Positions 55,396-64,000 of a stretch of DNA of 64,000 bases are shown piece by piece (the stretch's first letter is position 1; every line of letters starts with the position of its first letter). A program made the translations under genes and the position numbers. The DNA lies in contig NZ_CP053941.1 in the NCBI RefSeq assembly GCF_013267195.1, forward strand, positions 2,728,001 to 2,792,000, written 5' to 3'. The notes beneath the pieces were generated by a model. That model searched no databases and was not told where the DNA came from. It worked only from the letters and a program-made list of their open reading frames with translations. The DNA comes from Halorubrum salinarum (lineage in GTDB: Archaea > Halobacteriota > Halobacteria > Halobacteriales > Haloferacaceae).

Positions 55396-56568
55396 ATGAC
55401 ACGCACGGTCTGGGTCAAAGCCGACGGCGCGGTCGGCGACTGGGAGGCGCGCAAGCGACGGGTCACGGCCGCCATCGAGGCCGGGGCGGACTGGGTCCTC
55501 GTCGACGAGGGCGACGTGGGGCGCGTCCGGGAGCTCGGCGACGTGAACGTGGCGGCGTTCCGGTCGGACGCCGACGTGATCGACGACGCCGAGAGCGACG
55601 CGGAGGCGGACGCGTACTTCGTCGGGAAGGGCGGCGAGGGCGACGGGACGATCGACATGCCCGACGACCTCTCCGGGTCGGCCGACCTGACCACGCTCCG
55701 CCGCCGCGACGACCGCGCGCAGGGCGCGTACGTCCGCGTCCTCGGCACGGAGTACGAGGCGTTCGCCGAGGCCGCGGCCGACGACGCCGAGTTCACCGTG
55801 GTCGTCGGCGAGGACTGGTCGATCATCCCCCTGGAGAACCTCATCGCCCGCGTCGGCGAGGAGACCCACCTCGTCGCGGGCGCGACGACCGCCGCGGAGG
55901 CCCGGACCGCCTTCGAGACGCTGGAGATCGGCGCCGACGGCGTCCTCCTGGATTCCGACTCCCCCGACGAGATCCGCGGCGCGATCGAGGCCCGCGACGC
56001 GGCCGACCGCGAGACGCTCGACCTCCGGCACGCCGAGGTGACCGAGGTCGAGCAGACCGGGATGGCGGACCGCGTCTGCATCGACACCGGATCGCTGATG
56101 GACGACAGCGAGGGGATGCTCGTCGGCTCGATGTCGCGCGGGCTCTTCTTCGTCCACGCGGAGACCGCGGAGTCGCCGTACGTCGAGTCGCGCCCGTTCC
56201 GCGTGAACGCGGGCGCGGTCCACGCGTACGTCCGCAACCCCGAGGGCGGCACCAACTACCTCGCGGAGCTGTCGAGCGGCGACGAGGTCCAGGTCGTCGA
56301 CACCGACGGGCACACCCGCGAGGCGGTGGTCGGTCGGGTGAAGATCGAGAAGCGCCCGATGTTCCGGATCCAGGCGGAGGTCGAGACCGACGACGGCACC
56401 GACCGCATCGAGACGCTCATCCAGAACGCCGAGACCGTGAAGATCGCCACGAGCGAGGGGCGGAAGGCGGTCACTGAGGTGGAGCCTGGCGACGAGGCGC
56501 TCGTCTTCTACGAGGACGTGGCGCGCCACTTCGGCGAGGCTGTCGAAGAGAGCATCATCGAGAAGTAG
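55396..56568 (+). CDS. aroB': 3-dehydroquinate synthase II
   Basis: The 390-aa archaeal enzyme oxidatively deaminates the hept-6-ulosonate to dehydroquinate, with NAD. TRTVWVKADGAVGDWEARKRRVT, DWSIIPLENLIA, GMADRVCIDTGSLM and VGSMSRGLFFVHAET with FRVNAGAVHAYVR are conserved. It partners aroA'. The ATG at 55396 matches the family N-terminus. Confidence 0.95.
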   Translation: MTRTVWVKADGAVGDWEARKRRVTAAIEAGADWVLVDEGDVGRVRELGDVNVAAFRSDADVIDDAESDAEADAYFVGKGGEGDGTIDMPDDLSGSADLTTLRRRDDRAQGAYVRVLGTEYEAFAEAAADDAEFTVVVGEDWSIIPLENLIARVGEETHLVAGATTAAEARTAFETLEIGADGVLLDSDSPDEIRGAIEARDAADRETLDLRHAEVTEVEQTGMADRVCIDTGSLMDDSEGMLVGSMSRGLFFVHAETAESPYVESRPFRVNAGAVHAYVRNPEGGTNYLAELSSGDEVQVVDTDGHTREAVVGRVKIEKRPMFRIQAEVETDDGTDRIETLIQNAETVKIATSEGRKAVTEVEPGDEALVFYEDVARHFGEAVEESIIEK

Positions 56569-56636
56569 CCGTCGAGTCCCGCGGCCGCGATCGTATCGAC
56601 CACAAATCATTTTCCGTCGACATGTGATCTTACCTC

Positions 56637-57251
56637 ATGGCAGTTGCTAACGAAGGAAACCGTCGCGTCGCCGAACAGGGGTTCATCGATCGGGTTCAAC
56701 ACCTCGCGGACGCCGCGAACCCGGCGTTCGCGGCCGGAAGCCTCCTCGTGCCGCTGGCCTTCTTCGCCGCGAGCCTCGCGCTGGGAAGCACCGAACTGCT
56801 CTTCTACACGCACGTCGCGGCCGGCGCGGTGTGGTTCGGGTTCGCGCTGATCTTCCCCGCGATAATCGGCCCGACGCTCGGCGGCCTCGACGAGGCGGCC
56901 GCGGCCGCGGTGAACAGGACGCTGATCCCGAAGGCGGTGTTCTTCCTCGTCGGCTTCTCGCTGACGACGGTGCTGTCGGGGACGGTCCTGTTGACGCCCG
57001 AGGTCGGGCTCGGGTACGGCTTCGGCGGGACGTGGTCGGGGCTCGCGCTCGGGCTGGGCTGGGGGCTGTTCGCGTTCGGGCTCGCGGTCCCCCACCGGCT
57101 CCACCTCAGCGCGTACTACGAGACGGTCTCGCCCGACCCGGACGCCGACCGACTGGAATCGATCGAGAGGAAGAACCTCGTCGTCGGGCTCTTCGAGGGC
57201 GCGGTGATGCTCGCGCTGATCGTCTTGATGACCGGCTTCCGGCTCGGATAG
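56637..57251 (+). CDS. Five-helix integral membrane protein
   Basis: The 204-aa protein has about five helices (near residues 33-53, 60-85, 97-118, 130-152 and 182-202). Intramembrane His residues occur in FYTHVAAGAVWFGF and in PHRLHL. This could be a haem or metal-binding membrane protein, similar in style to CopD/DUF2269-type proteins, but I cannot assign a family. It follows aroB' by 69 bp and may have its own promoter. Confidence 0.75.
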   Translation: MAVANEGNRRVAEQGFIDRVQHLADAANPAFAAGSLLVPLAFFAASLALGSTELLFYTHVAAGAVWFGFALIFPAIIGPTLGGLDEAAAAAVNRTLIPKAVFFLVGFSLTTVLSGTVLLTPEVGLGYGFGGTWSGLALGLGWGLFAFGLAVPHRLHLSAYYETVSPDPDADRLESIERKNLVVGLFEGAVMLALIVLMTGFRLG

Positions 57252-57339
57252 CGGGAGCGCCGCGCGGCCGACGCGCCCGCAGTCGCACGCGCTGACACGC
57301 GGCCGAACCGTTATCTCGTCGTCGGGCGTCGAGCCGAGC

Positions 57340-58143
57340 ATGGCCTCGACACCCCGCTTCTCCCTCCGCGCTCGGTTCGGCGTCGCGCTCCTGGCCGGCC
57401 TCCCCGGCGTCGCCGCGCTCGTGTGGTACGTCTACCGCACGACCCCGCCGACCGCCGTCCCGCCGGGGCTGTCCCGCCCGCTCCTCGCCCTCCTCACCGC
57501 GGTCAACCCGCTCCTGCTGCTCGTCGTCGCGTGTCTGATCGGCGCCTACGCGGCCCCGCGGGTCGGCCTGCGCTCGCACCTCCTCGACCGCGCGGGCGGC
57601 GACGCTCGGGCGCTCGGATGGGTCCGCGGCGAGGCCGGGCTCGCCGTCGCGGTCGGCGTCGTCGGGAGCCTGCTCGTGATCGCGCTCGACGTCGCGCTGG
57701 CGCCGCTCGTCGCGCGCGACCTGCCGAGGTCGGCGATCGGCGCGGGGCAGCCGACGGTCGTCGACGTGCTCGCGTACGCGCCGGTCCGGTTCCTCTACGG
57801 CGGGGTCACGGAGGAACTGCTGCTCCGGTTCGGGCTCATGTCCGCGCTCGCGCTCGGCGGGTGGGTCCTCGCCGGCCGCCGCGGCGACGCGCCCGGACCG
57901 AGAGTCATGTGGGCCGCGATCGGGGTCTCGGCGGTGCTGTTCGGCGTCGGTCACCTCCCGGCGCTGGCGCAGGCGGTGGGGCTGACGCCGGCGCTCGTCG
58001 CGCGAACGGTGCTGTTGAACGCGGTCGCCGGGGTCGCGTTCGGGTGGCTCTACTGGCGGCGCAGCCTCGAGGCGGCGATGGTCGCGCACGCGGCGTTCCA
58101 CGTGCCGCTCGTGGCGCTGTCGCTGGTTCAGGTGCTCTCGTAA
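57340..58143 (+). CDS. CPBP family intramembrane metalloprotease
   Basis: The 267-aa membrane protein has the CPBP/CAAX-like (Abi) motifs: the paired Glu and Arg in TEELLLRFGLM, FGVGHLPAL with the first His, and the late VAHAAFHV. These place a metal or water-activating site within the membrane. Substrates of archaeal members are mostly unknown. It has about seven helices and no obvious partner next to it. Confidence 0.88.
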   Translation: MASTPRFSLRARFGVALLAGLPGVAALVWYVYRTTPPTAVPPGLSRPLLALLTAVNPLLLLVVACLIGAYAAPRVGLRSHLLDRAGGDARALGWVRGEAGLAVAVGVVGSLLVIALDVALAPLVARDLPRSAIGAGQPTVVDVLAYAPVRFLYGGVTEELLLRFGLMSALALGGWVLAGRRGDAPGPRVMWAAIGVSAVLFGVGHLPALAQAVGLTPALVARTVLLNAVAGVAFGWLYWRRSLEAAMVAHAAFHVPLVALSLVQVLS

Positions 58144-58171
58144 AAACGGGGCGGGCGGCCTGCTTCCCGGT

Positions 58172-59698
58172 TCAGATCCCGTACAGCTCGCCGTACTTCT
58201 CGTCGACGTAGTCGAGGAAGGCGTCGGCCGAGAAGTCGTCGCCGGTCGCGCGCTTCACGAGCTCGTTCGTCTCGTAGCGGGAGCCGTGTCGGTGGACGTT
58301 CTCGCCGAGCCAGTCGTGGAGATCGCCGAACTCGCCGTCGGCGATCTTGGCGTCGAGGTCGTCGATGTCGTCCTCGGCGGCCTCGAAGAGCTGGGCGGCC
58401 ATCACGGAGCCGAGCGAGTAGGTGGGGAAGTAGCCGAAGTTGCCGTGGCTCCAGTGGATGTCCTGGAGGCAGCCCTCGCTGTCGGTGTCGGGGCGGATGC
58501 CGAGGTACTCCTCATACTTGTCGTTCCAGACCTCGGGCACGTCCTCGACGTCGAGGTCGCCGCGGATCAGGTCGCGCTCGATCTCGAACCGGATCACGAT
58601 GTGGAGGTGGTAGGTGAGCTCGTCGGCCTCGACGCGGATGAGGTTGTCCTCGTACACTTGGTTGAACGCCTCGTACGCGTCCCGAACGCTGGCCTCCTCG
58701 GTCTGCGGGAAGTGCTCCTGGAAGACCGGGAGGAACTCCTCCCAGAACGCCTCGCTGCGCCCGACGTGGTTCTCCCAGAGGCGCGACTGCGACTCGTGGA
58801 CCGAGAGGTCGCGCGACTCGCCCAGCGGCGTGCCGAAGTGCTCCTGCGGGAGCCCGAGGTTGTACTGCGCGTGGCCGAACTCGTGGATGGTCGAGCCGAC
58901 CGCGCCGAGCGGGTCCTCCTCGTCGAACCGGGTCGTCACGCGGCAGTCGAACTGGTTGCCCGACGTGAACGGGTGCGAGGAGACGTCGAGGCGGCCGCGG
59001 TCGAAGTCGTAGCCGACGAGTTCGAGCGCGGCGCGGGAGAGCGCCTCCTGCTCGTCCTCCGAGAAGATGCCCTCGAAGGTGTCGACCGCGAGCTCCACGT
59101 CGGACTCGCGGATGTCCTCGATCATCGGGACGAGCGCCTCGCGGAGCTCCGTGAGGATCGACTCGGCGCGCTCCATCGAGAGGCACGGCTCGAACTCCTC
59201 GAAGAGGACCTCGTAGGGGTCGCGGTCGGGGTCGATGTGCTCGGCGTACTCGCGTTTCAGCTCGACGTGCTTCTCCAGGTACGGCGCGAACTCATCGAAG
59301 TCGTCCTCGGCCTTCGCCTCCTCCCACGCCTGGAGCGCCTCGGAGCCGGTCTCGGATATCTCCTCGACCAGTTCGACCGGGACGGCGTCGGCGCGCTCGT
59401 ACTCGCGGCGGACCTCGCGGACGACCGCCGCCTGCTCGTCGGTGAGGTCGGCGTCGTCGAGCTCGTCGAGCAGCTCGCCCGTCTCGTCGTCGGTGACCAT
59501 GTCGTGGTGGACGGAGGAGAGCGCCGACAGCTGCTTCGAGCGCGCTGGCGTGCCGCCCTCGGGCATCATCACCTGCTGGTCCCAGCCGAGGACGCCGGAG
59601 GCGCTGCCGACCGCGTTCCACCGCTCGACGCGGTCGAGGAGGGCGTCGTAGGCGTCCGGTGCGTTCGCTGCGTCGTCTGGCGCGGCTTCCGTTGCCAT
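58172..59698 (-). CDS. M32 family carboxypeptidase
   Basis: The 508-aa zinc carboxypeptidase carries HEFGH at residues 272-276, with the third zinc ligand Glu in the ESQSRLWENH segment, as in thermostable carboxypeptidase Taq-type enzymes. The N-terminal third (LLDRVERWNAVGSASGVLGWDQQVMMPEGG) and the C-terminal HWSHGNFGYFPTYSLGSVMAAQ are typical. It removes C-terminal residues in the cytoplasm. Full length for the family. Confidence 0.96.
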   Translation of the reverse strand: MATEAAPDDAANAPDAYDALLDRVERWNAVGSASGVLGWDQQVMMPEGGTPARSKQLSALSSVHHDMVTDDETGELLDELDDADLTDEQAAVVREVRREYERADAVPVELVEEISETGSEALQAWEEAKAEDDFDEFAPYLEKHVELKREYAEHIDPDRDPYEVLFEEFEPCLSMERAESILTELREALVPMIEDIRESDVELAVDTFEGIFSEDEQEALSRAALELVGYDFDRGRLDVSSHPFTSGNQFDCRVTTRFDEEDPLGAVGSTIHEFGHAQYNLGLPQEHFGTPLGESRDLSVHESQSRLWENHVGRSEAFWEEFLPVFQEHFPQTEEASVRDAYEAFNQVYEDNLIRVEADELTYHLHIVIRFEIERDLIRGDLDVEDVPEVWNDKYEEYLGIRPDTDSEGCLQDIHWSHGNFGYFPTYSLGSVMAAQLFEAAEDDIDDLDAKIADGEFGDLHDWLGENVHRHGSRYETNELVKRATGDDFSADAFLDYVDEKYGELYGI

Positions 59699-59843
59699 AC
59701 GTCACGGATCGGCCGCACACGTTAAGAAGGGACCGAACTCGGAACCCCTCGCTCGCCGCGCGGAGCCGCCGGAATTCCCTCTCGTCGAGCGCGTTCGCCG
59801 AGCGCGGGATATATGCCCGCCGCCGCGGTAGGACGGGTAACGG

Positions 59844-60890
59844 ATGCCCGACGACGACTTCATCGACCTGCGGTCCGACACCGTCACGAAGCCCTCGGCC
59901 GAGATGCGCGAGGCGGCCGCGACCGCCGAGGTCGGCGACGACGTGTACCGCGACGACCCGACGGTCAACGAGCTCGAACGGCGCGCGGCCGAGGCGGTCG
60001 GCACCGAGGCCGCGCTGTACGTCCCCTCCGGGACGATGGCGAACCAGATCGCGGTCCACGCCCACACGGAGCCGGGCCAGGAGCTCCTCTTGGAGCGCGA
60101 GTCGCACATCTACCGCTGGGAGCTGGCCGGCGCCGCCAAGCTCTCCGGCGTCCAGACGCGGACGATCGACGCCGGCGAGCGCTGCGTCCCGACCCCGGAC
60201 GCGGTCCGCGAGGGGCTCGTCGACGAGGACCTCCACCGCCCCGGAACGGGCCTGCTCTCCCTGGAGAACACCCACAACTACCGCGGCGGGGTCGCGGTCC
60301 CGGTCGAGCGGATCGAAGACGCGGCCGAGGTCGCCCGCGAGGTCGACGTGCCGGTCCACCTCGACGGCGCGCGCGTGTTCAACGCCGCGGTCGCGCTCGG
60401 CGTCGACGCGAGCGAGGTCGTCGCCCCCGTCGACAGCGTCACCTTCTGTCTCTCGAAGGGGCTCGGCGCGCCGGTCGGGTCGATCCTCGCCGGCGACGAG
60501 GCGTTCGTCGAGGACGCCCGCCGCGTCCGCAAGCTGTTCGGCGGCGGGATGCGCCAGGCGGGCATGATCGCCGCGCCCGCGCTCCGCGCGCTGGAGAACG
60601 TCGACCGCCTCGCCGAGGACCACGCCAACGCGGAGCGGCTCGCGGCCGGGCTGGACGCGCTCGACGGCGTCGACGCGCCCGCGCCCGACACCAACATCGT
60701 CGTCGCGAACACGGAGGCGGCCGGGATCCCGGCCGAGTCGCTCTACGCGGCCTGTAAGGAGGCGGGCGTCGGCTGCGTCGAGTTCGACGACTACGCGACG
60801 CGGTTCACCACCCACCTCGACGTCGACGAGGCGGACGTGGACGAGGCGATCGACCGGATCGCGGCCGTCGTCGACGAGCTGCGGGCGTAA
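59844..60890 (+). CDS. Low-specificity threonine aldolase
   Basis: The 348-aa PLP fold-type I enzyme cleaves threonine or allo-threonine to glycine and acetaldehyde. DLRSDTVTKPSAEM, PSGTMANQIAVHAHT, HLDGARVFNA and the PLP Lys K205 (CLSKGLGAPVGS) are visible. A TATA-like gatatatg lies about 35 nt before the ATG, and the gene stands alone. Confidence 0.93.
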   Translation: MPDDDFIDLRSDTVTKPSAEMREAAATAEVGDDVYRDDPTVNELERRAAEAVGTEAALYVPSGTMANQIAVHAHTEPGQELLLERESHIYRWELAGAAKLSGVQTRTIDAGERCVPTPDAVREGLVDEDLHRPGTGLLSLENTHNYRGGVAVPVERIEDAAEVAREVDVPVHLDGARVFNAAVALGVDASEVVAPVDSVTFCLSKGLGAPVGSILAGDEAFVEDARRVRKLFGGGMRQAGMIAAPALRALENVDRLAEDHANAERLAAGLDALDGVDAPAPDTNIVVANTEAAGIPAESLYAACKEAGVGCVEFDDYATRFTTHLDVDEADVDEAIDRIAAVVDELRA

Positions 60891-61058
60891 CGGGCCGCCG
60901 CCTCCGCCGACGCGGGTCGCCGGCTCCGTTCGGAGCCCGCACGGAAACGTTCAATTCGGCGGGCGACCTACGGCGGATCATGGACGCACGAGGGGCCGCC
61001 CCGCGAACCCGAGCCGGTCGAACCGTGGTGAACGGCGCCCGCCCCTGAGGTCGTCGGC

Positions 61059-61415
61059 GTGGACATCAGCGGCCGCCACGAGGAGGACGGCGAGTACCTG
61101 ATGGTCGCGGCCGCGGTCCACGCGCGGATCGACTCCTCGCGGATCCGGTCGGTCGAGGGGATGGGCTTCGCCGCGGCGCGCGAGGGGCCGACGCTGGAGG
61201 CGACCGTCGCGCTCGCCGCGGAGGCGGTCGGCGACCTCCCGACGCCGCCGGAGGGGCCGGTCGTCGCGGAAGGCGGCGAGTTCTACGAGGAGCCGGCGGA
61301 CCGCGTCGGGCTGAGCTTCCAGCCCGAGTTTAAATACGTCGAGAGCATAGGCGAACGCGAGACAGTGCAGGCAGCACACCACGCCGCGTACGCCGCGCGC
61401 GACCTCCTCCGATGA
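61059..61415 (+). CDS. DUF2209 family protein
   Basis: The 118-aa protein with DISGRHEEDGEYLMVAAAVHAR and the late VGLSFQPEFKYVESIGERETVQAAHHAAYAARDLL matches the archaeal DUF2209 family, function unknown. The start is unclear: three further residues (VVG) are in frame before the GTG at 61059 but no ATG or GTG precedes them before an in-frame stop at 61029. It overlaps hflX by 4 bp. Confidence 0.8.
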   Translation: MDISGRHEEDGEYLMVAAAVHARIDSSRIRSVEGMGFAAAREGPTLEATVALAAEAVGDLPTPPEGPVVAEGGEFYEEPADRVGLSFQPEFKYVESIGERETVQAAHHAAYAARDLLR

Positions 61416-62761
61416 GCGGGGGCGCCGGGAACGCGGACGGCGAGGCCGAGGCGCCGACCGGCAGCCGCCGCGCGGTCGTCGCGAAGCGCGTCGACTCGGG
61501 CGAGGCCGACCTCGCGGAGATATCGCAGCTCGCGGCCGCCGCGGGGTACGAGGTGGCGGGCGAGCTCACTCAGACGCGCACCGAGGACGCCGCGTTCATG
61601 TTCGGCGAGGGGAAGGTCGCCGAGCTTCGCGACCTGGTCCGCCGGACCGACGCCGAGGCGGTCATCGTCGACAACGACGTGGGGCCGTACCAGACGTTCA
61701 ACATCGGCGGAGTGCTCCCCGAGGGCGTCGAGGTCGTCGACCGGTTCACGCTCATCCTGGAGATATTCGGCCAGCGCGCCAACACCCGGAAGGCGCAGCT
61801 CCAGGTCGAGCTCGCGGAGCTCCGCTACGAGCTGCCGCGCGCGGAGGCGAAGGCGAGCCTCGCGAAGCGCGACGAGCGGCCCGGGTTCATGGGGCTCGGC
61901 GAGTACGACGAGAGCGTCGAGCGCGATATTAAACGGCAGATATCGGAGATCCGCGACGAGCTCGAATCGATCGCGGAGAAGGAGGAGGCGCGCCGCGAGC
62001 AGCGCCGCGACTCCGGCTTCGAGCTGGTCGCGCTCGCCGGGTACACCAACGCGGGCAAGTCGACGCTGATGCGCCGGCTCGCCGACGAGCTGGCGGTCGA
62101 CGAGAACGACGACCGACACCGCGACCTCGACACCACCGCCGAGTCGCAGGACATGCTGTTCACGACGCTCGGCACCACGACCCGCCGGGCCGAGATGGAG
62201 AAGCGCGACGTGCTCCTCACCGACACGGTCGGGTTCATCTCGGACCTCCCCCACTGGCTGGTCGAGTCGTTCGAGTCGACGCTCGACTCCGTCTACCGGG
62301 CCGACCTCGTGCTGCTCGTCGTGGACGCGAGCGAGCCGGTCGCGGAGATGCGCGAGAAGCTCGTCACGAGCCACGACACCCTCTACGAGCGCAACGAGGC
62401 GCCGGTCGTCACCGTGTTCAACAAGGTCGACCGGCTGGCGCCCGGCGAGCTGGCGGAGAAGCGCGCCGCGCTCTCGGGCGTGGCGCCGGACCCGATCGCC
62501 GTCTCGGCGAAGACGGGCGCCGGCGTCGCCGAGCTGCGGGACCGCGTCGAGGACGAACTGCCGGACTGGGAGCGCGAGCGGCTCGTGCTCCCCGTCTCCG
62601 ACGACGCGATGAGCCTCGTCTCGTGGGTCCACGACCACGGGTACGTCGCCGAGGAGACGTACGCGGGCGACCAGGTGACGGTCGAATTCGAGGCGAAGCC
62701 GTCGATCGTCGCCCGCGCCCGGGCGAAGGCGGCCGAGCTCGCGCCCGCCGAATCGGCGTAA
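61412..62761 (+). CDS. hflX: GTPase HflX
   Basis: The 449-aa GTPase binds ribosomes and can split stalled ones. The N-terminal HflX domain (VDNDVGPYQTFNIGGVLP, IFGQRANTRKAQLQVELAELRYELPR) is followed by a coiled coil and the G domain with GYTNAGKSTLMRRL, DTVGFISDLPHWLVESFEST and NKVD. The start overlaps the DUF2209 gene, so the two are cotranslated. Confidence 0.95.
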   Translation: MSGGAGNADGEAEAPTGSRRAVVAKRVDSGEADLAEISQLAAAAGYEVAGELTQTRTEDAAFMFGEGKVAELRDLVRRTDAEAVIVDNDVGPYQTFNIGGVLPEGVEVVDRFTLILEIFGQRANTRKAQLQVELAELRYELPRAEAKASLAKRDERPGFMGLGEYDESVERDIKRQISEIRDELESIAEKEEARREQRRDSGFELVALAGYTNAGKSTLMRRLADELAVDENDDRHRDLDTTAESQDMLFTTLGTTTRRAEMEKRDVLLTDTVGFISDLPHWLVESFESTLDSVYRADLVLLVVDASEPVAEMREKLVTSHDTLYERNEAPVVTVFNKVDRLAPGELAEKRAALSGVAPDPIAVSAKTGAGVAELRDRVEDELPDWERERLVLPVSDDAMSLVSWVHDHGYVAEETYAGDQVTVEFEAKPSIVARARAKAAELAPAESA

Positions 62762-62822
62762 GGGGTCGCCTCGGAGACGCGACCGGGGGCGGTTCGCGGC
62801 GAGGCGGTGCGACGGCTCCGGC

Positions 62823-63422
62823 TCAGAACTGCGGGCCGAGCGACCCGAGCGCGTCGCTCTCAGTTATCGCCCGCGTGAGGTCGACGGTCGCGGCCCCGAG
62901 GGTCTCCAGCCGCGCGCGGACGGCCTCGTCCGTCACCTCGCGGGACTCGAAGTCGTCGTCGCTCGCGTACGCACCGCCGACGACGTGCGCGCCGAAGAAG
63001 GCGAAGACGGGTCGGAGCTCCTGATCGACCGCGAGGTAGTGGTGATCCGTCGCGCCGGTGGCGACGAGCCCGACCGCGGCGTCTTCGAACGGCGCGACAT
63101 CGGCCTGCCACATGCCGCGCGGGACCATGTCGAGCAGGTTCTTCAGCGCTCCGGAGTAGGAACCGCGGTAGACCGGCGTGCCGACGACGTACGCGTCGGC
63201 CGCGACGATCCGTTCGAGCGCGGCCGCGGTGTCCCCTCCGTACTCGTCGAGCCCGCGTCCGTCCGCGGTGACGAGGTCGTACTCCGCGAGGTGGAGCACC
63301 TCGGTCTCGACCGCGTCGCCCGCCGCTTCGGCCGCTTCGAGCGCGGTCTCCACCGCGCTGCGGGTCTTCGACTCGGACGAGACGCTGCCCGCGATCCCGA
63401 GGACGGTGGTCGCGTCGGTCAC
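62823..63422 (-). CDS. NAD(P)H-dependent FMN reductase
   Basis: The 199-aa flavodoxin-fold reductase has the phosphate loop GIAGSVSSESKTRSA, VGTPVYRGSYSGALKNLLDMVP and GLVATGATDHHYLAV. It would supply reduced FMN to a two-component monooxygenase, as SsuE does. Its GTG start overlaps the stop of the neighbouring LLM-type gene by 4 bp, so the two are very likely partners. Confidence 0.9.
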   Translation of the reverse strand: MTDATTVLGIAGSVSSESKTRSAVETALEAAEAAGDAVETEVLHLAEYDLVTADGRGLDEYGGDTAAALERIVAADAYVVGTPVYRGSYSGALKNLLDMVPRGMWQADVAPFEDAAVGLVATGATDHHYLAVDQELRPVFAFFGAHVVGGAYASDDDFESREVTDEAVRARLETLGAATVDLTRAITESDALGSLGPQF

Positions 63423-64000
63423 CGCGCCACCTGCGCCCCGGCGATCTCTTCGACCTCGTCGCCCCCGTCGATATCGTCGACGTCGAGCGGCTCGGCCTCC
63501 TCGACCCGCGGGATGATCGTCTCGCCGAACCGCTCCAGTTCCTCGTCGTAGTGGAGGAACCCGGCGAGCACGATGTCGATCCCGATCGCGTCGAGCTTCC
63601 GGATCCGCTCGACGATCTGGTCGTCGGTCCCGATGAGCCCGGTCTTGAATCCGTCGTTGTACTGGACCAGGTCCTCCACGTCGGAGTCGGCCCACATCCC
63701 CTCGCCCTCGGCGGACGACTGCCCGGCCTGTTTCACCTGTTCTTTGAACGCCTCGACCGCCTCGTCGGTCGCGTTCTCGATGATCCCCTCCAGCGTCTCC
63801 TTCGCCGCGGCCTCGGTGTCGCGCTGGATGACGAAGGCGTTCGCCGCGAACCGCGGCGGCTCCGTGCCGAACTCCGCGGCGTACTCCTCGACGTCCTCGA
63901 TCACGGCGCGGATCTCCTGAAGGCTCCCGCCGTTGATGAACAGCACGTCGGCGTTGCGCGCGGCCATCTTCCGGGCCGCCTGCGAGTTGCCGCCCTGGAA
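63419..64000 (-). CDS. LLM-class flavin-dependent monooxygenase (5' part outside window)
   Basis: The C-terminal 193 residues of a luciferase-like monooxygenase are present. FQGGNSQAARKMAARNADVLFINGG and TGLIGTDDQIVERIRKLDAIGIDIVLAGFLHYDEELERFG resemble SfnG/SsuD-type sulfonate or sulfone monooxygenases. With the overlapping FMN reductase it would form a two-component desulfonation system; that is inferred. The N-terminus with most of the barrel lies outside the window. Confidence 0.9.
   Translation of the reverse strand, partial: FQGGNSQAARKMAARNADVLFINGGSLQEIRAVIEDVEEYAAEFGTEPPRFAANAFVIQRDTEAAAKETLEGIIENATDEAVEAFKEQVKQAGQSSAEGEGMWADSDVEDLVQYNDGFKTGLIGTDDQIVERIRKLDAIGIDIVLAGFLHYDEELERFGETIIPRVEEAEPLDVDDIDGGDEVEEIAGAQVAR

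Overview
This window comes from the chromosome of an extremely halophilic archaeon (class Halobacteria). The evidence is the high GC content with G/C-biased third positions, very acidic proteins rich in Asp and Glu, archaea-specific genes (L39e, L31e, LX/L18Ae, aIF6, alpha proteasome, RNase P proteins 2 and 3, prefoldin, archaeal shikimate genes) and TATA boxes about 28 nt before start codons, as expected for leaderless haloarchaeal transcripts. The gene set and order look like Halorubrum or a close relative, but that is inference. Genes are densely packed on both strands. I saw no rRNA, tRNA, CRISPR array or transposase.

Layout. 1-11,000 is core information processing: a truncated SDR gene, the rnp3-methyltransferase-rnp2-psmA operon (minus strand), a DUF6498-type membrane protein, a DUF357 protein and an M20 peptidase, then rpl39e-rpl31e-eif6, a two-gene ABC exporter, and rpl18a-pfdA-ftsY. 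11,000-14,040 holds a PAP2 phosphatase, a tyrosine recombinase with a small ribbon-helix-helix-type partner, and an AT-richer stretch without a credible gene. 14,040-24,200 carries two uncharacterised proteins (one a long acidic coiled coil), a metallo-beta-lactamase-fold hydrolase, the proC-proB-proA operon, and an envelope group (glycosyltransferase, alkaline-phosphatase-fold protein, UPF0104 membrane protein).

24,386-25,105 encodes the most unusual single protein seen: two tandem HU/IHF-type DNA-binding domains behind a twin-arginine signal peptide. 25,168-42,057 holds a DUF2070 protein with a glycosyltransferase, nnr-moaC, one-carbon and purine genes (fhs, gcvT, purQ, purS, purU), a signal-peptidase-like protein, a NYN protein, a phosphate permease, a UspA protein, ilvD, a VOC protein and a SHOCT protein. 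purU has an unusual leader with two competing hairpins, a 12-codon upstream ORF and a full Shine-Dalgarno sequence.

42,139-50,832 is the most accessory-looking part. A tight four-gene operon (zinc-free MDR dehydrogenase, altered PTPS-family pterin enzyme, glycosyltransferase, SAM methyltransferase) looks like an undescribed small-molecule pathway. It is flanked by a frameshifted small membrane gene, a CDP-alcohol phosphatidyltransferase and an Lhr-type helicase, followed by three 39-bp tandem repeats and a cytidylate-kinase paralogue lacking the Walker A lysine. Next comes an alkyltransferase-like protein lacking the acceptor cysteine. 51,457-56,568 is the aromatic amino acid block trpC-trpB-trpA-aroA'-aroB'. 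The end carries two membrane proteins (one a CPBP protease), an M32 carboxypeptidase, threonine aldolase, a DUF2209 protein with HflX, and a flavin reductase/LLM monooxygenase pair that runs off the window.
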